Shown here piece after piece: positions 16,416-26,138 of a DNA stretch of 64,000 nucleotides (position 1 is the first letter of the stretch; each line of letters starts with the position of its first letter). Position numbers and translations under genes: made by a program. Source of the stretch: Ramlibacter paludis. Lineage in GTDB: Bacteria > Pseudomonadota > Gammaproteobacteria > Burkholderiales > Burkholderiaceae_C. Under the pieces are notes generated by a model that saw only the letters and a list, made by a program, of their open reading frames with translations, was not told where the DNA came from and did not search any database. Location: assembly GCF_022012305.1 (NCBI RefSeq), contig NZ_JAKLTM010000003.1:310001-374000 (forward strand), given 5' to 3'.

Positions 16416-17714
16416 TCAGTGCGGCGCGGGCTCGGGCAGCACGCGCAAGCCGCGCAGCATGGTCCAGCGCAGCCCTACCAAGGCCAACAGAAGCGCGCCG
16501 GCGCCCGCGGCGGCCAGCGACCAGCGCAGGCCCAGGTGCTCGCCCAGCGTGCCCCCCAGCAGCGCGCCGGGCAGGGCCGGCAGCAGGATCAGCCAGCGCA
16601 TGGTGCTGGTCATGCGCCCCAGCAAGGGCACGGGCGTGACGGCCTGGCGCAGGGCCAGGAAGTTGATGAACATCAGCACCGCCCCGAAGCCGAAGCAGGT
16701 GAGCATCCCCACGAAGGAAGCGACGCCCCACGCATTGGCGGGCGCGAAAGCCAGCTGCAGCCAGCCGGCGCCGCAGATCGCAAAACCCAGCAGCAACGTG
16801 GGCCCGACGCCCAGGCGGCGCGAGATCCGGTTGCCGAAGGCGCTGCCGGCCACCGTGCCCAGCCCGACGCCGATGTAGCACAGGCCGACCTGGCGCTCGT
16901 TCAAGCCGAGCTCGCGCGTCGCGAAGAGGATCTGCACCACCATCGCGGCATGGTGGCAAAGCTGCCAGGCGCCCACCAGCAGCGCCATCACGACCAGCAG
17001 GTGGGTGTGCCGCACGAAGCGCAGGCCGGCCTTCAGCGCCCCGCCAAAGGGCGCAGGCGCACCTTCCAGGGGCGGCTCCACCACCGGCAGCTTGCGCAGG
17101 ATGGTGACGCTGGCCAGCAGCATGAAGGCATCGGCCAGCAAGGCCGCCGGCGCGCCCACCAGGCGGATCAGCGCACCCGCCAGGCCGGGGCCGGCGACGT
17201 CGGCCGCGGAACTCGCCAGCGCGTTGCGGGCGTGCGCCTCCACCAGGCGGCTGCGCGGCACGATCTGCGTGAGCACGATCTGCGCGGCCGTGCCGGCGCA
17301 GACGACCACGCAGCCGATCACGAAGGCCACGAAGTACATGTAGGGCAGGCCCAGCCAGCCCAGCATCCAGGCGAGCGGCACCGTGGCCAGCGTGCCGGCC
17401 ACGAGCAGTTCGCCGCTGATGTACACCGGCAGCTTGCGCACGCGATCGAGCCAGACGCCGGCCGGCAGCGAGAACAGCGCGAAGGGCAGCAGCTCCATCG
17501 CCGTGAGGTAGCCCATCTGCGAAGGCGTGGCGTGCAGCAGCACCGCCGCCGTCAGCGGGATCGCCAGCATGGTCACCTGCGCCCCGAAGGAGCTGATCAG
17601 GATCGACAGCCAGAGGCGCCGGTAGACCGCGTCGCGCAGGAGGTCGGTGCTGGGCAGCGCGAGGCGCGCGGCGCGCTCGGCGAGCCAGGAGCGGGCCTGC
17701 GCGTCGCTGTCCAT
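16416..17714 (-). CDS. MFS transporter (MFS_3/EntS-like exporter)
   Basis: 432 residues with about 12 hydrophobic helices. After an amphipathic N-terminus come RLWLSILISSFGAQVTMLAIPLTA and the loop-2/3 motif GVWLDRVRKLPVY, typical of the MFS_3 group that includes the enterobactin exporter EntS and several drug efflux pumps. The inner-membrane proton-antiport role is known for the family; the substrate here is not. Its ATG shares one base with the stop of oppF (TGATG), so it is the last gene of the opp operon. It may move an amino-acid or peptide product outward (inference). Confidence 0.8.
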   Translation of the reverse strand: MDSDAQARSWLAERAARLALPSTDLLRDAVYRRLWLSILISSFGAQVTMLAIPLTAAVLLHATPSQMGYLTAMELLPFALFSLPAGVWLDRVRKLPVYISGELLVAGTLATVPLAWMLGWLGLPYMYFVAFVIGCVVVCAGTAAQIVLTQIVPRSRLVEAHARNALASSAADVAGPGLAGALIRLVGAPAALLADAFMLLASVTILRKLPVVEPPLEGAPAPFGGALKAGLRFVRHTHLLVVMALLVGAWQLCHHAAMVVQILFATRELGLNERQVGLCYIGVGLGTVAGSAFGNRISRRLGVGPTLLLGFAICGAGWLQLAFAPANAWGVASFVGMLTCFGFGAVLMFINFLALRQAVTPVPLLGRMTSTMRWLILLPALPGALLGGTLGEHLGLRWSLAAAGAGALLLALVGLRWTMLRGLRVLPEPAPH

Positions 17715-18697
17715 CAATACAGCCAGCAGGCCGCTTCGTCGCCGGCGGCCACGGTCTTCAGGGGCGGGACCTCCACCGCGCAGCGGTCGAAGGCATGCGG
17801 GCAGCGCGTGCGGAACACGCAGCCGCTCGGCGGCGCGATGGGCGAGGGGATGTCGCCCTTGAGCAGCTGGACCTGCTTGTGGCGCTCCAGGCGCGGATCG
17901 GGCACCGGCACCGCGGCCTGCAGTGCCTGCGTGTAAGGATGCTTGGGGTCGGCGTAGAGCGCGGCCTTTTCGCCCAGCTCCATCGTCCGCCCCAGGTACA
18001 TCACCAGCACGCGCTGGCTGACGTGCTTGACCACCGCCAGGTCGTGCGCGATGAAGAGCAGCGCCAGGCCCATCTCGCGCTGCAGGTCCTGCAGCAGGTT
18101 GACGATCTGGGCCTGGATCGACACGTCGAGCGCCGACAGGGGTTCGTCGCACACCAGCACGCGCGGGCGCAGGATCAGCGCGCGGGCGATGCCGATGCGC
18201 TGGCACTGGCCGCCGGAAAACTCGTGCGGATAGCGATACAGGTGCGTGTCGTTCAGGCCCACGCGGTGCAGCATCGCCTTGACGCGCGCCAGCACCTCGG
18301 CGGCCGGCAGCTCCGGCTCGTGGGTGCGCAGCGGCTCGCCGACGATCTGCGCGATGTTCATGCGCGGGTTCAGCGAAGCCAGCGGGTCCTGGAACACCAC
18401 CTGCACCTGCTTGCGCACTTTCTGCCAGGCGTCGTGGTCCGCGCCCACCATTTCGGTGCCGAACCACTTCACGCTGCCGCTGGTGGCCGGCACCAGGTTC
18501 AGCACCGCGCGTGCCAGGGTCGACTTGCCGCAGCCGGACTCGCCGACCAGCCCGAGCGTCTCGCCCGGGAACAGGTCGAAGCCCACGCCGTTGACGGCGC
18601 GCAGGGCCGAGGGCTTGCTCCAGGGCAGGGCGCTGGTCGCCTTGACCTTGAAGTCCACGTGCAGGTCACGCACGGACAGCAAAGGCACGGCGCTCAT
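17714..18697 (-). CDS. oppF: Oligopeptide ABC transporter ATPase, OppF type
   Basis: 327 residues. Walker A GESGCGKST, Q-loop FQDPLASLNPRM, signature FSGGQCQRIGIARAL (Cys where Arg is usual after SGGQ), Walker B VLVCDEPLSALD and the switch His in FIAHDLAVV. The C-terminal oligopeptide/dipeptide domain has the cysteine-bearing GCVFRTRCPHAFDRC. It pairs with the OppD subunit to drive peptide import. The insertion LPWSKPSALRAV near residue 25 is usual for OppF. Start 18697 overlaps the oppD stop by four bases. Confidence 0.9.
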   Translation of the reverse strand: MSAVPLLSVRDLHVDFKVKATSALPWSKPSALRAVNGVGFDLFPGETLGLVGESGCGKSTLARAVLNLVPATSGSVKWFGTEMVGADHDAWQKVRKQVQVVFQDPLASLNPRMNIAQIVGEPLRTHEPELPAAEVLARVKAMLHRVGLNDTHLYRYPHEFSGGQCQRIGIARALILRPRVLVCDEPLSALDVSIQAQIVNLLQDLQREMGLALLFIAHDLAVVKHVSQRVLVMYLGRTMELGEKAALYADPKHPYTQALQAAVPVPDPRLERHKQVQLLKGDIPSPIAPPSGCVFRTRCPHAFDRCAVEVPPLKTVAAGDEAACWLY

Positions 18698-19707
18698 GCG
18701 GCCTCCTTCACCTGCGGGCGGAACGCAATGACATCGGCCGGATCGCGGTGGCAGGCGCGCAGCACGGCGCCGGACGGCACCAGCGGCGGCATCTGCGATG
18801 CGCACTGCGGCAGCACCCATTCGCAGCGTTCGGTGAACGGGCAGCCCTTGGGCAGGTGCAGCATGTTGGGCGGCTGGCCGGGAATGGCCACCAACGGCGC
18901 GCCGCCCTGGTCCAGGCGCGGCACCGCTTCCAGCAGCCCGCGCGTGTAAGGATGCGTCGGGTGGTAGAAGATGTTGTCGGCGCTGCCTTCTTCCATGATG
19001 CGGCCGCCGTACATCACCATCACCTGGTCGCACAGGCCGGCGACCACGCCGAGGTCGTGCGTGATGAGGATGATCGCGGTGCCGTATTCGCGCTGCAGGT
19101 CGCGCATCAGCTGCATGGTCTGGGCCTGCACCGTCACGTCGAGCGCGGTGGTCGGCTCGTCGGCGATCAGCAGGTCGGGCTGGCACAGCAGCGCCATCGC
19201 GATCATGATCCGCTGGCGCATGCCGCCGGAGAACTCGTGCGGGTACATCGTGATGCGGCGCGCCGCGTCGGGGATGCTCACGGACTCGAGCGTCTGGATC
19301 GCCAGCGTGCGGGCGCTGCGGCGCGTCAGGCCCTTGTGCAGCTCCAGCACCTCGGTCATCTGGCGTTCCACCGTCAGGTAGGGGTTCAGCGCCGTCATCG
19401 GGTCCTGGAAGATCATCGCGATGCGGTTGCCGCGGATCTTGTTCAGCTTCTGCGGCGTGAGCGCGAGGAGGTCCTCGCCCTGGTACCAGGCGTGGCCGCC
19501 CGCGCGGCCGTTGCCCGAGAGCAGGCCCATGAGCGCCAGCATGGTCTGGCTCTTGCCGGAACCGCTTTCGCCGACGATGCCGAAGGTCTGGCCCTTCTCC
19601 AGGGTGAAGCTGATGCCGTTGACGGCGTTGACTTCGCCCTCGGGCACCTGGAAGCGGACGCTCAGGTCGTCCACCCGCAGCAGGGGGGTGTTGGGAGCGG
19701 CTGCCAT
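18694..19707 (-). CDS. oppD: Oligopeptide ABC transporter ATPase, OppD type
   Basis: 337 residues. Walker A GESGSGKSQ, Q-loop FQDPMTALNP, signature FSGGMRQRIMIAMAL, Walker B LLIADEPTTALD, switch His in ITHDLGVV, and the C-terminal Cys motif GCPFTERCEWVLPQC. With OppF it forms the heterodimeric ATPase under OppBC. Its start at 19707 shares one base with the oppC stop, so the genes are tightly coupled. Confidence 0.92.
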   Translation of the reverse strand: MAAAPNTPLLRVDDLSVRFQVPEGEVNAVNGISFTLEKGQTFGIVGESGSGKSQTMLALMGLLSGNGRAGGHAWYQGEDLLALTPQKLNKIRGNRIAMIFQDPMTALNPYLTVERQMTEVLELHKGLTRRSARTLAIQTLESVSIPDAARRITMYPHEFSGGMRQRIMIAMALLCQPDLLIADEPTTALDVTVQAQTMQLMRDLQREYGTAIILITHDLGVVAGLCDQVMVMYGGRIMEEGSADNIFYHPTHPYTRGLLEAVPRLDQGGAPLVAIPGQPPNMLHLPKGCPFTERCEWVLPQCASQMPPLVPSGAVLRACHRDPADVIAFRPQVKEAA

Positions 19708-20618
19708 CAGCGTTCCTTGGGGTCGAAGGCGTCGCGCAGACCGTCGCCGATGAAGTTGAAGCAGTAGAGCGTGATCGACAGCATGGCGCCGGGGAACAGC
19801 AGCATCCAGGGCACCTCTTCCATCACGTTCGTCCCGTCGTGGATCAGCACGCCCCAGCTGGTCATGGGCTCCTGGATGCCCAGGCCCAGGAAGGACAGCA
19901 CCGACTCGGTCAGGATCACGCCGGGCACGGTGACGGTGGTGTAGATCACCACCACGCCCAGCAGGTTGGGCACCACGTGGCCGAAGATGATGCGCGGCGT
20001 GCTGACGCCGATGGCGCGCGCCGCCTGGACGAACTCCATGGAGCGCAGCGAGAGCGTCTGGCCGCGCACGACACGCGCCATGTCCATCCAGGAGAAGGCC
20101 GTGATCGCGATCACCACCAGGTAGAACTCGCGGCCCAGCACCGTCACCAGCAGGATGGCGATCAGCAGGTAGGGGATGGCGTACATCATGTCGACGAAGC
20201 GCATCATGAAAGCGTCCGTGCGCCCGCCGATGAAGCCGGCCGTCGCGCCCCAGGCAATGCCCACGGCCACCGAGGCGAGGGTGGCGAGCAAGCCCACCAT
20301 CAGCGAGATGCGGCCGCCGACCAGGCAGCGCACCAGCAGGTCGCGGCCCGATTCGTCGGTGCCCCACCAGTGCATGTTGTGCAGCGTGGGCGGCAGTTTC
20401 ATGGCGTCCCAGTCGGTGCTGTCGAAGGCGTTCGGCAGGATCGTCGGCCCGACGGCGCAGAGCAGCGTGATCAGCAGCAGCACCGCCAGGCTGGCGACCG
20501 CGGCCTTGTTGTGCAGGAAGCGGCGGCGCGCGTCGGCCCAGGGGCTGCGCCGGCCCGGCCCGACCGGCAGCGCGGCAAGTTCTTCGACGAGGGCGTCGCG
20601 GCGGAAGGAAAAGAGCAT
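19707..20618 (-). CDS. oppC: Oligopeptide ABC transporter permease, OppC type
   Basis: 303 residues, as for E. coli OppC (302). An N-terminal OppC_N segment (RRSPWADARRRFLHNKAAVASLAVLL) leads to a first membrane helix, a periplasmic stretch (NAFDSTDWDAMKLPPTLHNMHWWGTDESGRD) and five further helices. The EAA coupling motif is seen in EFVQAARAIGVSTPRIIFGHVVPN. It forms the inner-membrane channel with OppB. Confidence 0.93.
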   Translation of the reverse strand: MLFSFRRDALVEELAALPVGPGRRSPWADARRRFLHNKAAVASLAVLLLITLLCAVGPTILPNAFDSTDWDAMKLPPTLHNMHWWGTDESGRDLLVRCLVGGRISLMVGLLATLASVAVGIAWGATAGFIGGRTDAFMMRFVDMMYAIPYLLIAILLVTVLGREFYLVVIAITAFSWMDMARVVRGQTLSLRSMEFVQAARAIGVSTPRIIFGHVVPNLLGVVVIYTTVTVPGVILTESVLSFLGLGIQEPMTSWGVLIHDGTNVMEEVPWMLLFPGAMLSITLYCFNFIGDGLRDAFDPKER

Positions 20619-20620
20619 GT

Positions 20621-21541
20621 TCAGTAGCGGATCTTCGGGTCGAGCGCGGCGTACGCGAGGTCCACCAGCAAGTTGAGCGTGACCGCGATCACCGTGATCA
20701 GCACGACGAGGCCCAGCACCAGCGTGTAGTCGCGGTTGCCGGCGCCGTTGACGATCAGCTTGCCGATGCCGGGCAGCGAGAACACCGTCTCGGTCACCAG
20801 GGCGGCGGTGATGGAGGAGATCGCCAGCGGGCTCAGCACCGACACCACCGGCAGCAGCGCGGGCTTGAGCGCGTGGCGCAGCACCACGGTGCGCGTGGGC
20901 AGGCCCTTGGCGCGGGCGGTGCGGATGAAGTTGCTCTTCATCACCTCGATCAGGCTGCCGCGCATCACGCGGCCGATGGTGGCCACGTTGATCAGCGTCA
21001 GCAGGGCGATCGGCATGGCCATGTAGCGCCAGTCGAAGTTCTCCCAGCCGCCGGCGGGCAGCCAGCGCAGCCAGAGCGCGAACACCAGCACCATCACCGG
21101 GCCGATCACGAAGGACGGGATCACGCTGCCGATGTTGGCCAGCAGCATGACGATGAAGTCGGCAAAGCTGTTCTGGCGCAGCGCCGCGACGATGCCCAGC
21201 GTGATGCCCACCAGCAGCGACACCAGCATGGCAATGCCGCCGATCGCCAGCGACACCGGCAGCGCCTTGGCTACCAGCTCGTTGACCGACCAGTCGGCGT
21301 AGCGGAACGACGCGCCCAGGTCACCGTGCAGCAGGTTGTTCAGGTACAGCAGGTACTGCTTCCACAGGGGCAGGTCGAGGTGGTACTTGGCCTGCAGGTT
21401 GGCGAGCACGGCCGCCGAGACCTGCTTTTCCGAATCGAAGGGGCCGCCCGGGGCCGCGTGCAGCAGCAGGTAGCTGGCGGTGATGACCGCCAGCAGGGTG
21501 GGAATGGTCGCCAGCAGGCGACGCAGGACATAGGACCACAT
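20621..21541 (-). CDS. oppB: Oligopeptide ABC transporter permease, OppB type
   Basis: 306 residues, exactly the size of E. coli OppB. It starts MWSYVLRRLLATIPTLLAVI at 21541; an in-frame ATG seven codons upstream is rejected because the family begins at this helix. The EAA motif FIRTARAKGLPTRTVVLRHALKPALLP is present. It follows oppA after 75 bases that hold a hairpin, which probably sets its expression below that of the binding protein. Confidence 0.94.
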   Translation of the reverse strand: MWSYVLRRLLATIPTLLAVITASYLLLHAAPGGPFDSEKQVSAAVLANLQAKYHLDLPLWKQYLLYLNNLLHGDLGASFRYADWSVNELVAKALPVSLAIGGIAMLVSLLVGITLGIVAALRQNSFADFIVMLLANIGSVIPSFVIGPVMVLVFALWLRWLPAGGWENFDWRYMAMPIALLTLINVATIGRVMRGSLIEVMKSNFIRTARAKGLPTRTVVLRHALKPALLPVVSVLSPLAISSITAALVTETVFSLPGIGKLIVNGAGNRDYTLVLGLVVLITVIAVTLNLLVDLAYAALDPKIRY

Positions 21542-21564
21542 GGGTGGGGGCCTCTTTCGCAAAA

Positions 21565-21591
21565 CAGCCCCGCGGGGTCGCCGCGGGGCTG
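21565..21591 (-). terminator. Intercistronic hairpin between oppA and oppB
   Basis: Perfect 11-bp inverted repeat CAGCCCCGCGG / CCGCGGGGCTG around a 5-base loop. On the transcribed (minus) strand it is followed by only TTTT and then GC, so it should act as a leaky terminator or as a 3' stabiliser of the oppA message. Such a device commonly gives more binding protein than permease. Confidence 0.6.
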
Positions 21592-21616
21592 CCGATGACT
21601 CTGTCCGGTGGGACGG

Positions 21617-23230
21617 TCAGTGCTTGATGATGTACAGGTCCTTGCTGCGGAAACGGTCTTGCGCGTTTTCCAGCGAGTACCCGCCGACGTACGATTTTAC
21701 CAGCCGCGGCAGGCTGTACTGCACCAGCGGGATGATCGGGTAGTCTTCCATGATCATCTTGGTGGCCTGGGTCAGGAGCTGCTTGCGCTTGGCGGCGTCG
21801 GTCTGCGACGTGCCCTCGATGATCAGCTTCTCGGCCTGGCGGTTGCAGTTGAAGTTGTTGTTCTGGTCCGAGTCGCAGCGCACCAGGGCCAGGAAGTTGG
21901 TGGCATCGTTGTAGTCGGCGATGAAGCCGTTGCGGGCGATCTCGAAGGCGCCGTCATGGCGCTTCTTCAGCAGCACCTTGAACTCCATCGCCTCCAGTTC
22001 GATGTTGATGCCCAGCTTGGACTTCCACTCGGACTGGGCGAAGATGGCCATCTTCTTGTGGTACTCGCTCGTGTTGTACGAGAAGGTGTACTTGGTGCCG
22101 GGCTTGACGCCGGCGGCTTCCAGCAGCTTCTTCGCCTCGGCGACCTTCTGCGCCATCGGCCACCTGGCCCAGTCGTAGTCGCTGTTGTCGGCGCCTTCCA
22201 TGCCCTTGACGATCAGGCCATAGGCGGGGCTCTGGCCGTCGGCCGTGACCTTCTGCGACAGGATGTCGCGGTCGATCACCATCGACAGCGCCTTGCGCAC
22301 GCGGATGTCCTTGAAGGCGGGGCTCTGGGTCTGGAAGGAGTAGTAGCGCAGGCCCAGCATCGGGGCGTTGCGCACGTCCTTGGGGAACTGCTTCTTCGCC
22401 GATTCGTAGGTGCCGGGCGGCAGCTGGTAGACCCATTCGTTCTGGCCGCTTTCGAACAGCTTGACGTCGGCGTTGCCGTCTTCCACCGGCAGGTAGGTCA
22501 CGCGCGTGAGCTGCACGTTGGCCGCGTCCCAGTACTGCGGATTCTTCTCGATCACCACCTTGGAGTTGACCTGCCACTCCTTGAGCACGTAGGCGCCGTT
22601 GCTCACCAGGTTGCCGGGCTTGGTCCAGTCCTTGCCGAACTTCTCGACGCTCGCCTGGTGCAGCGCGCCCAGGTTGTTGTTGGACATCAGGCCGGGCAGG
22701 AAGGTCACGGGCTGCGAGGTCTTCACTTCCAGCGTGAGCTTGTCGAGCGCCTTCACGCCGACTTCGGAGGTCGGCTTCTTGCCGGCGGCGGCTTCGGCGC
22801 CATTGAGCAGGAACACGCCGTAGGTGGAGGCGTAGTTGGAGGCCGTCTTCGGGTCCAGGAAGCGGCGGATGCCGTAGACGAAGTCCTGCGCCGTCACCTG
22901 CTCGCCGTTGGACCACTTGGCGTTGGGACGCAGCTTGAAGACCCAGGTGGTGGGGTTGATCTGCTTCCAGCTCTCGGCCACGCCCGGGACGATCTTGCCG
23001 TCGGCGTCGTTGGCAGTCAGGCCCTCGAACAGGTCGCGCGTGATGTTGTTCGCGCCCACCGATTCGGCGATGGCCGGATCGAGCGACTCCGGCTCGGAGC
23101 CGTTGTTGCGGATCAGGGTCTGGGTGGCATGCAGCTGCGTGCCGGCGGGGACGACGGCGGCAGCCGCGGGGTAGGCGAGGGCGACCAGGGCCGCCAGCAA
23201 GCCCATGCGGGCGATGGTGTTCAGTTTCAT
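21617..23230 (-). CDS. oppA: Periplasmic oligopeptide-binding protein OppA
   Basis: 537 residues, close to E. coli OppA (543). Signal peptide about 1-24 (AYPAAAA). OppA-like blocks run throughout: QTLIRNNGSEPESLDPA, ITRDLFEGL, PGVAESW, WSNGEQVTAQDFVYG, KPGNLVSNGAYVLKEW, RVRKALSMVIDRD, and the C-terminal YVGGYS and DLYIIKH. It captures peptides of mixed sequence for OppBCDF. It lies 25 bases after another solute-binding gene, so one message may carry two binding proteins. Confidence 0.94.
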   Translation of the reverse strand: MKLNTIARMGLLAALVALAYPAAAAVVPAGTQLHATQTLIRNNGSEPESLDPAIAESVGANNITRDLFEGLTANDADGKIVPGVAESWKQINPTTWVFKLRPNAKWSNGEQVTAQDFVYGIRRFLDPKTASNYASTYGVFLLNGAEAAAGKKPTSEVGVKALDKLTLEVKTSQPVTFLPGLMSNNNLGALHQASVEKFGKDWTKPGNLVSNGAYVLKEWQVNSKVVIEKNPQYWDAANVQLTRVTYLPVEDGNADVKLFESGQNEWVYQLPPGTYESAKKQFPKDVRNAPMLGLRYYSFQTQSPAFKDIRVRKALSMVIDRDILSQKVTADGQSPAYGLIVKGMEGADNSDYDWARWPMAQKVAEAKKLLEAAGVKPGTKYTFSYNTSEYHKKMAIFAQSEWKSKLGINIELEAMEFKVLLKKRHDGAFEIARNGFIADYNDATNFLALVRCDSDQNNNFNCNRQAEKLIIEGTSQTDAAKRKQLLTQATKMIMEDYPIIPLVQYSLPRLVKSYVGGYSLENAQDRFRSKDLYIIKH

Positions 23231-23255
23231 CGTTTTCCTCTCTCTTCCTCTGGAA

Positions 23256-25076
23256 TCAATGGGGCAGGCGCGCGGTGTCGATGTCCACGTAGGACCAGAA
23301 TTCGCGGGCGAAGGGATGGCGCTTGTAGCCGACCAGCCAGGGCTGCATCAGGTCGGTGCCGATGCGGTGCACGCGCAGCTTGATCGGCATGTAGGCCACC
23401 AGGATGCGCACCGCGTCGCGGATCACCGCGTCGCGCTCGGGGCCGTCCGGCATGATGGCCTGCTTCTCGTACAGCGCGTCGAACTTCGCATTCTTGAAGC
23501 GCGAGTGGTTCTGCTGGCCGGCCGACGGGCCGTAGGCGAGTTCCAGCACGGAGCCGCTGTTCGGCGAGCCGGCGGACAGGCCGTAGCCCCACATCATCAG
23601 CTTGCCGGAGCGCGAGGCCCGCAGCTGCTCGGGCCACTTGCCGATGCGGTAGCTGATCTTCACGCCGATCGCGTCGAAGTTCTTCTTCATCAGCTCGTCG
23701 CGCTCGCGGTAGTCCTCGGTGCCCAGCGTGTCGTACTCCAGCACCAGCGGCTTGCCGTCGGGCAGGTCGCGCCAGCCGTCGCCGTCGCGGTCGACGTAGC
23801 CGTACATGTCCAGCAGGGCGATGGCGCGGGCGCGGTCGAAGGTGCCCATCTCGGAGCGGAACTTCGGGTCGAAGCTCATGGTGTTGGGCATCACGAAGCT
23901 GTTGGCCACCATCGCCTGGTTGCGGCGCGCCAGCCGCACTTCCTCGTCGCTGTTGACCGCCAGGGCGAGGGCGCGGCGCAACGCCACCTTCTCGGGCGTG
24001 TAGCCGCCGACCACCGGGTGGTTCATGTTGAAGTAGAACATCGTGATGTCCGACAGCGGCGTCTGCGCGACCTGGATGCCCCGCTTGGCGAGGTTGGGCG
24101 CGAGCTTGTTGTTCGGCACCGCCTGCAGGGCGAAGTTCTCCTGCAGCCGCTCCATGAAGTCCTGCTCGTTGTTCAGGAAGGAGAGCCAGCGCGGCTGCTG
24201 CTGGTCGATGATGGTCACCACCACCTTGTCGACCATCGGCAGCTTGCGGCCCTTCATCTGCGCGTAGATCTTCTGCGCCTCGGCGTCGTCGGCGGGCGGC
24301 TCCGCCTCATAGAGCTTCTCGCGGTAGCTCGGGTTGCGCACCAGCGTGATCTTGGAGGAGCGCTTCCATTCCTGCAGGATGAAGGGGCCGGTGCCGACCG
24401 GGTGCTCCATGATGTGTTCGCCGTACTTCTCGACGACTTCGCGCGCCACCAGGCCCAGCACGCCGGGGTCGGCCAGGGTGAGCACGAAGCGCGGACGGGT
24501 TTCCTTCAGCTTGACCTGCACCGTGTAGCGGTCCAGCGCCTTCAGGCCTTCGACCTCGGTGTCGTAGTCGAACTTGCCCGTGGCCTCCGCCTTCTTGCGC
24601 AGTTCCTCCAGGCCCAGGATGCCTTCCTCGGCCAGGCTGGAATAGCGCGGGCTCTTGTTCTTGGGATCGTAGTAGCGCTTGTAGCTGTAGACGAAATCGG
24701 CCGCCGTGGCTTCGCGCTTCTTGCCGTTGAAGGCAGGGTCGTCGGTGAAGTAGATGCCCTTCTTCAGCCGGAAGGTGAAGGTGCGGAAATCCGACGACAC
24801 CTCCGGCATCGCCTCCGCCAGGTTGGGCTTCACCTTGGCCGGGCGCGCCAGGTAGTCGTACTCGTAGGGCGCATCCAGCAGGTTCGCCAGCAGGATGGCG
24901 GAATAGAGGTCGCTGATCTGCGCCGGATCGAACCCGGTCTCGGCGACGGGGAACGAATAGCGGAAGATCTTCTCGGACTGCGGGGCGGGGGAGGAAGGCT
25001 GGGCGTCTGACGGGGTTGTGACAGCTGCCAACGCCAGGCACAGGCTCGTGACCCACGCCCAGGTTTTGGGATTCAT
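23256..25076 (-). CDS. Family-5 periplasmic solute-binding protein (probably peptides)
   Basis: 606 residues. Signal peptide about 1-25 (ALAAVTTPSDA-QP), then the SBP_bac_5 fold (FDPAQISDLYSAILLANLLD, FTFRLKKGIYFTDDPAF, TAADFVYSYKRYYDP, GTGPFILQEW, LRRALALAVNSDEEV). It differs strongly from the neighbouring OppA and is longer. It is first in the minus-strand run leading to oppABCDF, yet it is also divergent by 123 bases from a dppBC-like permease pair that lacks its own binding protein. It may therefore serve that system (inference). Confidence 0.85.
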   Translation of the reverse strand: MNPKTWAWVTSLCLALAAVTTPSDAQPSSPAPQSEKIFRYSFPVAETGFDPAQISDLYSAILLANLLDAPYEYDYLARPAKVKPNLAEAMPEVSSDFRTFTFRLKKGIYFTDDPAFNGKKREATAADFVYSYKRYYDPKNKSPRYSSLAEEGILGLEELRKKAEATGKFDYDTEVEGLKALDRYTVQVKLKETRPRFVLTLADPGVLGLVAREVVEKYGEHIMEHPVGTGPFILQEWKRSSKITLVRNPSYREKLYEAEPPADDAEAQKIYAQMKGRKLPMVDKVVVTIIDQQQPRWLSFLNNEQDFMERLQENFALQAVPNNKLAPNLAKRGIQVAQTPLSDITMFYFNMNHPVVGGYTPEKVALRRALALAVNSDEEVRLARRNQAMVANSFVMPNTMSFDPKFRSEMGTFDRARAIALLDMYGYVDRDGDGWRDLPDGKPLVLEYDTLGTEDYRERDELMKKNFDAIGVKISYRIGKWPEQLRASRSGKLMMWGYGLSAGSPNSGSVLELAYGPSAGQQNHSRFKNAKFDALYEKQAIMPDGPERDAVIRDAVRILVAYMPIKLRVHRIGTDLMQPWLVGYKRHPFAREFWSYVDIDTARLPH

Positions 25077-25199
25077 GCTTGGAAACACCAATACTGGAAC
25101 GGTAAACCCGCAAGCATAATCCGCGCCTTGCGTGCCGCCATGAGCGGTTTTCCCTAGAAGCGTGCCAAAAGCGCGTTCACAGGCACTTTCCGGACCCCT

Positions 25200-26138
25200 A
25201 TGTTGTCGTATCTCTTGCGGCGGATCCTGCAGATGATCCCCACGCTGGCGGGCGTGATCCTGCTGGTGTTCTTCCTCTTCCATTACTTCGGGGACGATCC
25301 GGCCGAGATCCTCGGCGGCCTCCAGGCCACGCCGGAGCAGATCGCCTCCATCCGCAAGCAGCTCGGGCTGGACCTGCCGGTCTGGACGCAGCTTTGGATG
25401 TTCGTCTCTAAAGTGCTGACCTTCGACTGGGGCAGCAGCTGGGCGACCAAGGAGACCATCTCCAACATCTTCGCCACCCGCCTGCCGGCCACACTGACCA
25501 TCATGATCCCGATCCTGGTGCTCGAGGTGGGGCTGGCCATCGTCTGCGGGCTCGCCGTCGCCTACGTGCGCGGCAGCCTGACCGACCGCGCCGTGATGAT
25601 GATCACCACCGTGGCGCTCTCCATCAGCTTCCTGGTCTACGTGATCGTCGGCCAGTACCTGTTCGCCTTCCGCCTCGGCTGGTTCCCGGTGCAGGGCTGG
25701 AGCAACAGCGTGTGGACCAACCTGGCGGTCTACGCGCCGCTGCCGGTGCTGCTGGCGGTGCTGGTCAGCCTGGCGCCGCAGACGCGCCTGTACCGCAGCT
25801 TCTTCCTCGACGAGATCGGCCACGACTACGTGCGCACCGCGCGCGCCAAGGGCGTGAGCGAGAACGCGATCCTGTTCAAGCACGTGCTGCGCAACGCCAT
25901 GATCCCGATCCTGACCAACGTGGCGACGCAGCTGCCCGGTGTCTTCATCGGCTCCTTCCTGATCGAGGTGTTCTTCTCCATCCCGGGCCTGGGCCGCGAG
26001 GTCTACGGCGCGGTCAGCCGCGGTGACTACCCGGTGATCCAGGCCGTCACCATCTACCTGGCGGCGCTGACCATGGTGATCAACCTCCTGACCGACGTGA
26101 TGTACAAGTGGGTCGACCCCCGGGTGGTGCTGAAATGA
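25200..26138 (+). CDS. Peptide ABC transporter permease, DppB/OppB type
   Basis: 312 residues. N-terminal helix MLSYLLRRILQMIPTLAGVILLVF, six predicted membrane helices and the coupling motif YVRTARAKGVSENAILFKHVLRNAMIP. It is the first gene of a plus-strand operon with a DppC-like permease and a double ATPase. Its stop overlaps the next start (ATGA). The promoter should lie in the 123 bases shared with the divergent binding-protein gene; I saw no clear -35/-10 pair there. Confidence 0.9.
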   Translation: MLSYLLRRILQMIPTLAGVILLVFFLFHYFGDDPAEILGGLQATPEQIASIRKQLGLDLPVWTQLWMFVSKVLTFDWGSSWATKETISNIFATRLPATLTIMIPILVLEVGLAIVCGLAVAYVRGSLTDRAVMMITTVALSISFLVYVIVGQYLFAFRLGWFPVQGWSNSVWTNLAVYAPLPVLLAVLVSLAPQTRLYRSFFLDEIGHDYVRTARAKGVSENAILFKHVLRNAMIPILTNVATQLPGVFIGSFLIEVFFSIPGLGREVYGAVSRGDYPVIQAVTIYLAALTMVINLLTDVMYKWVDPRVVLK

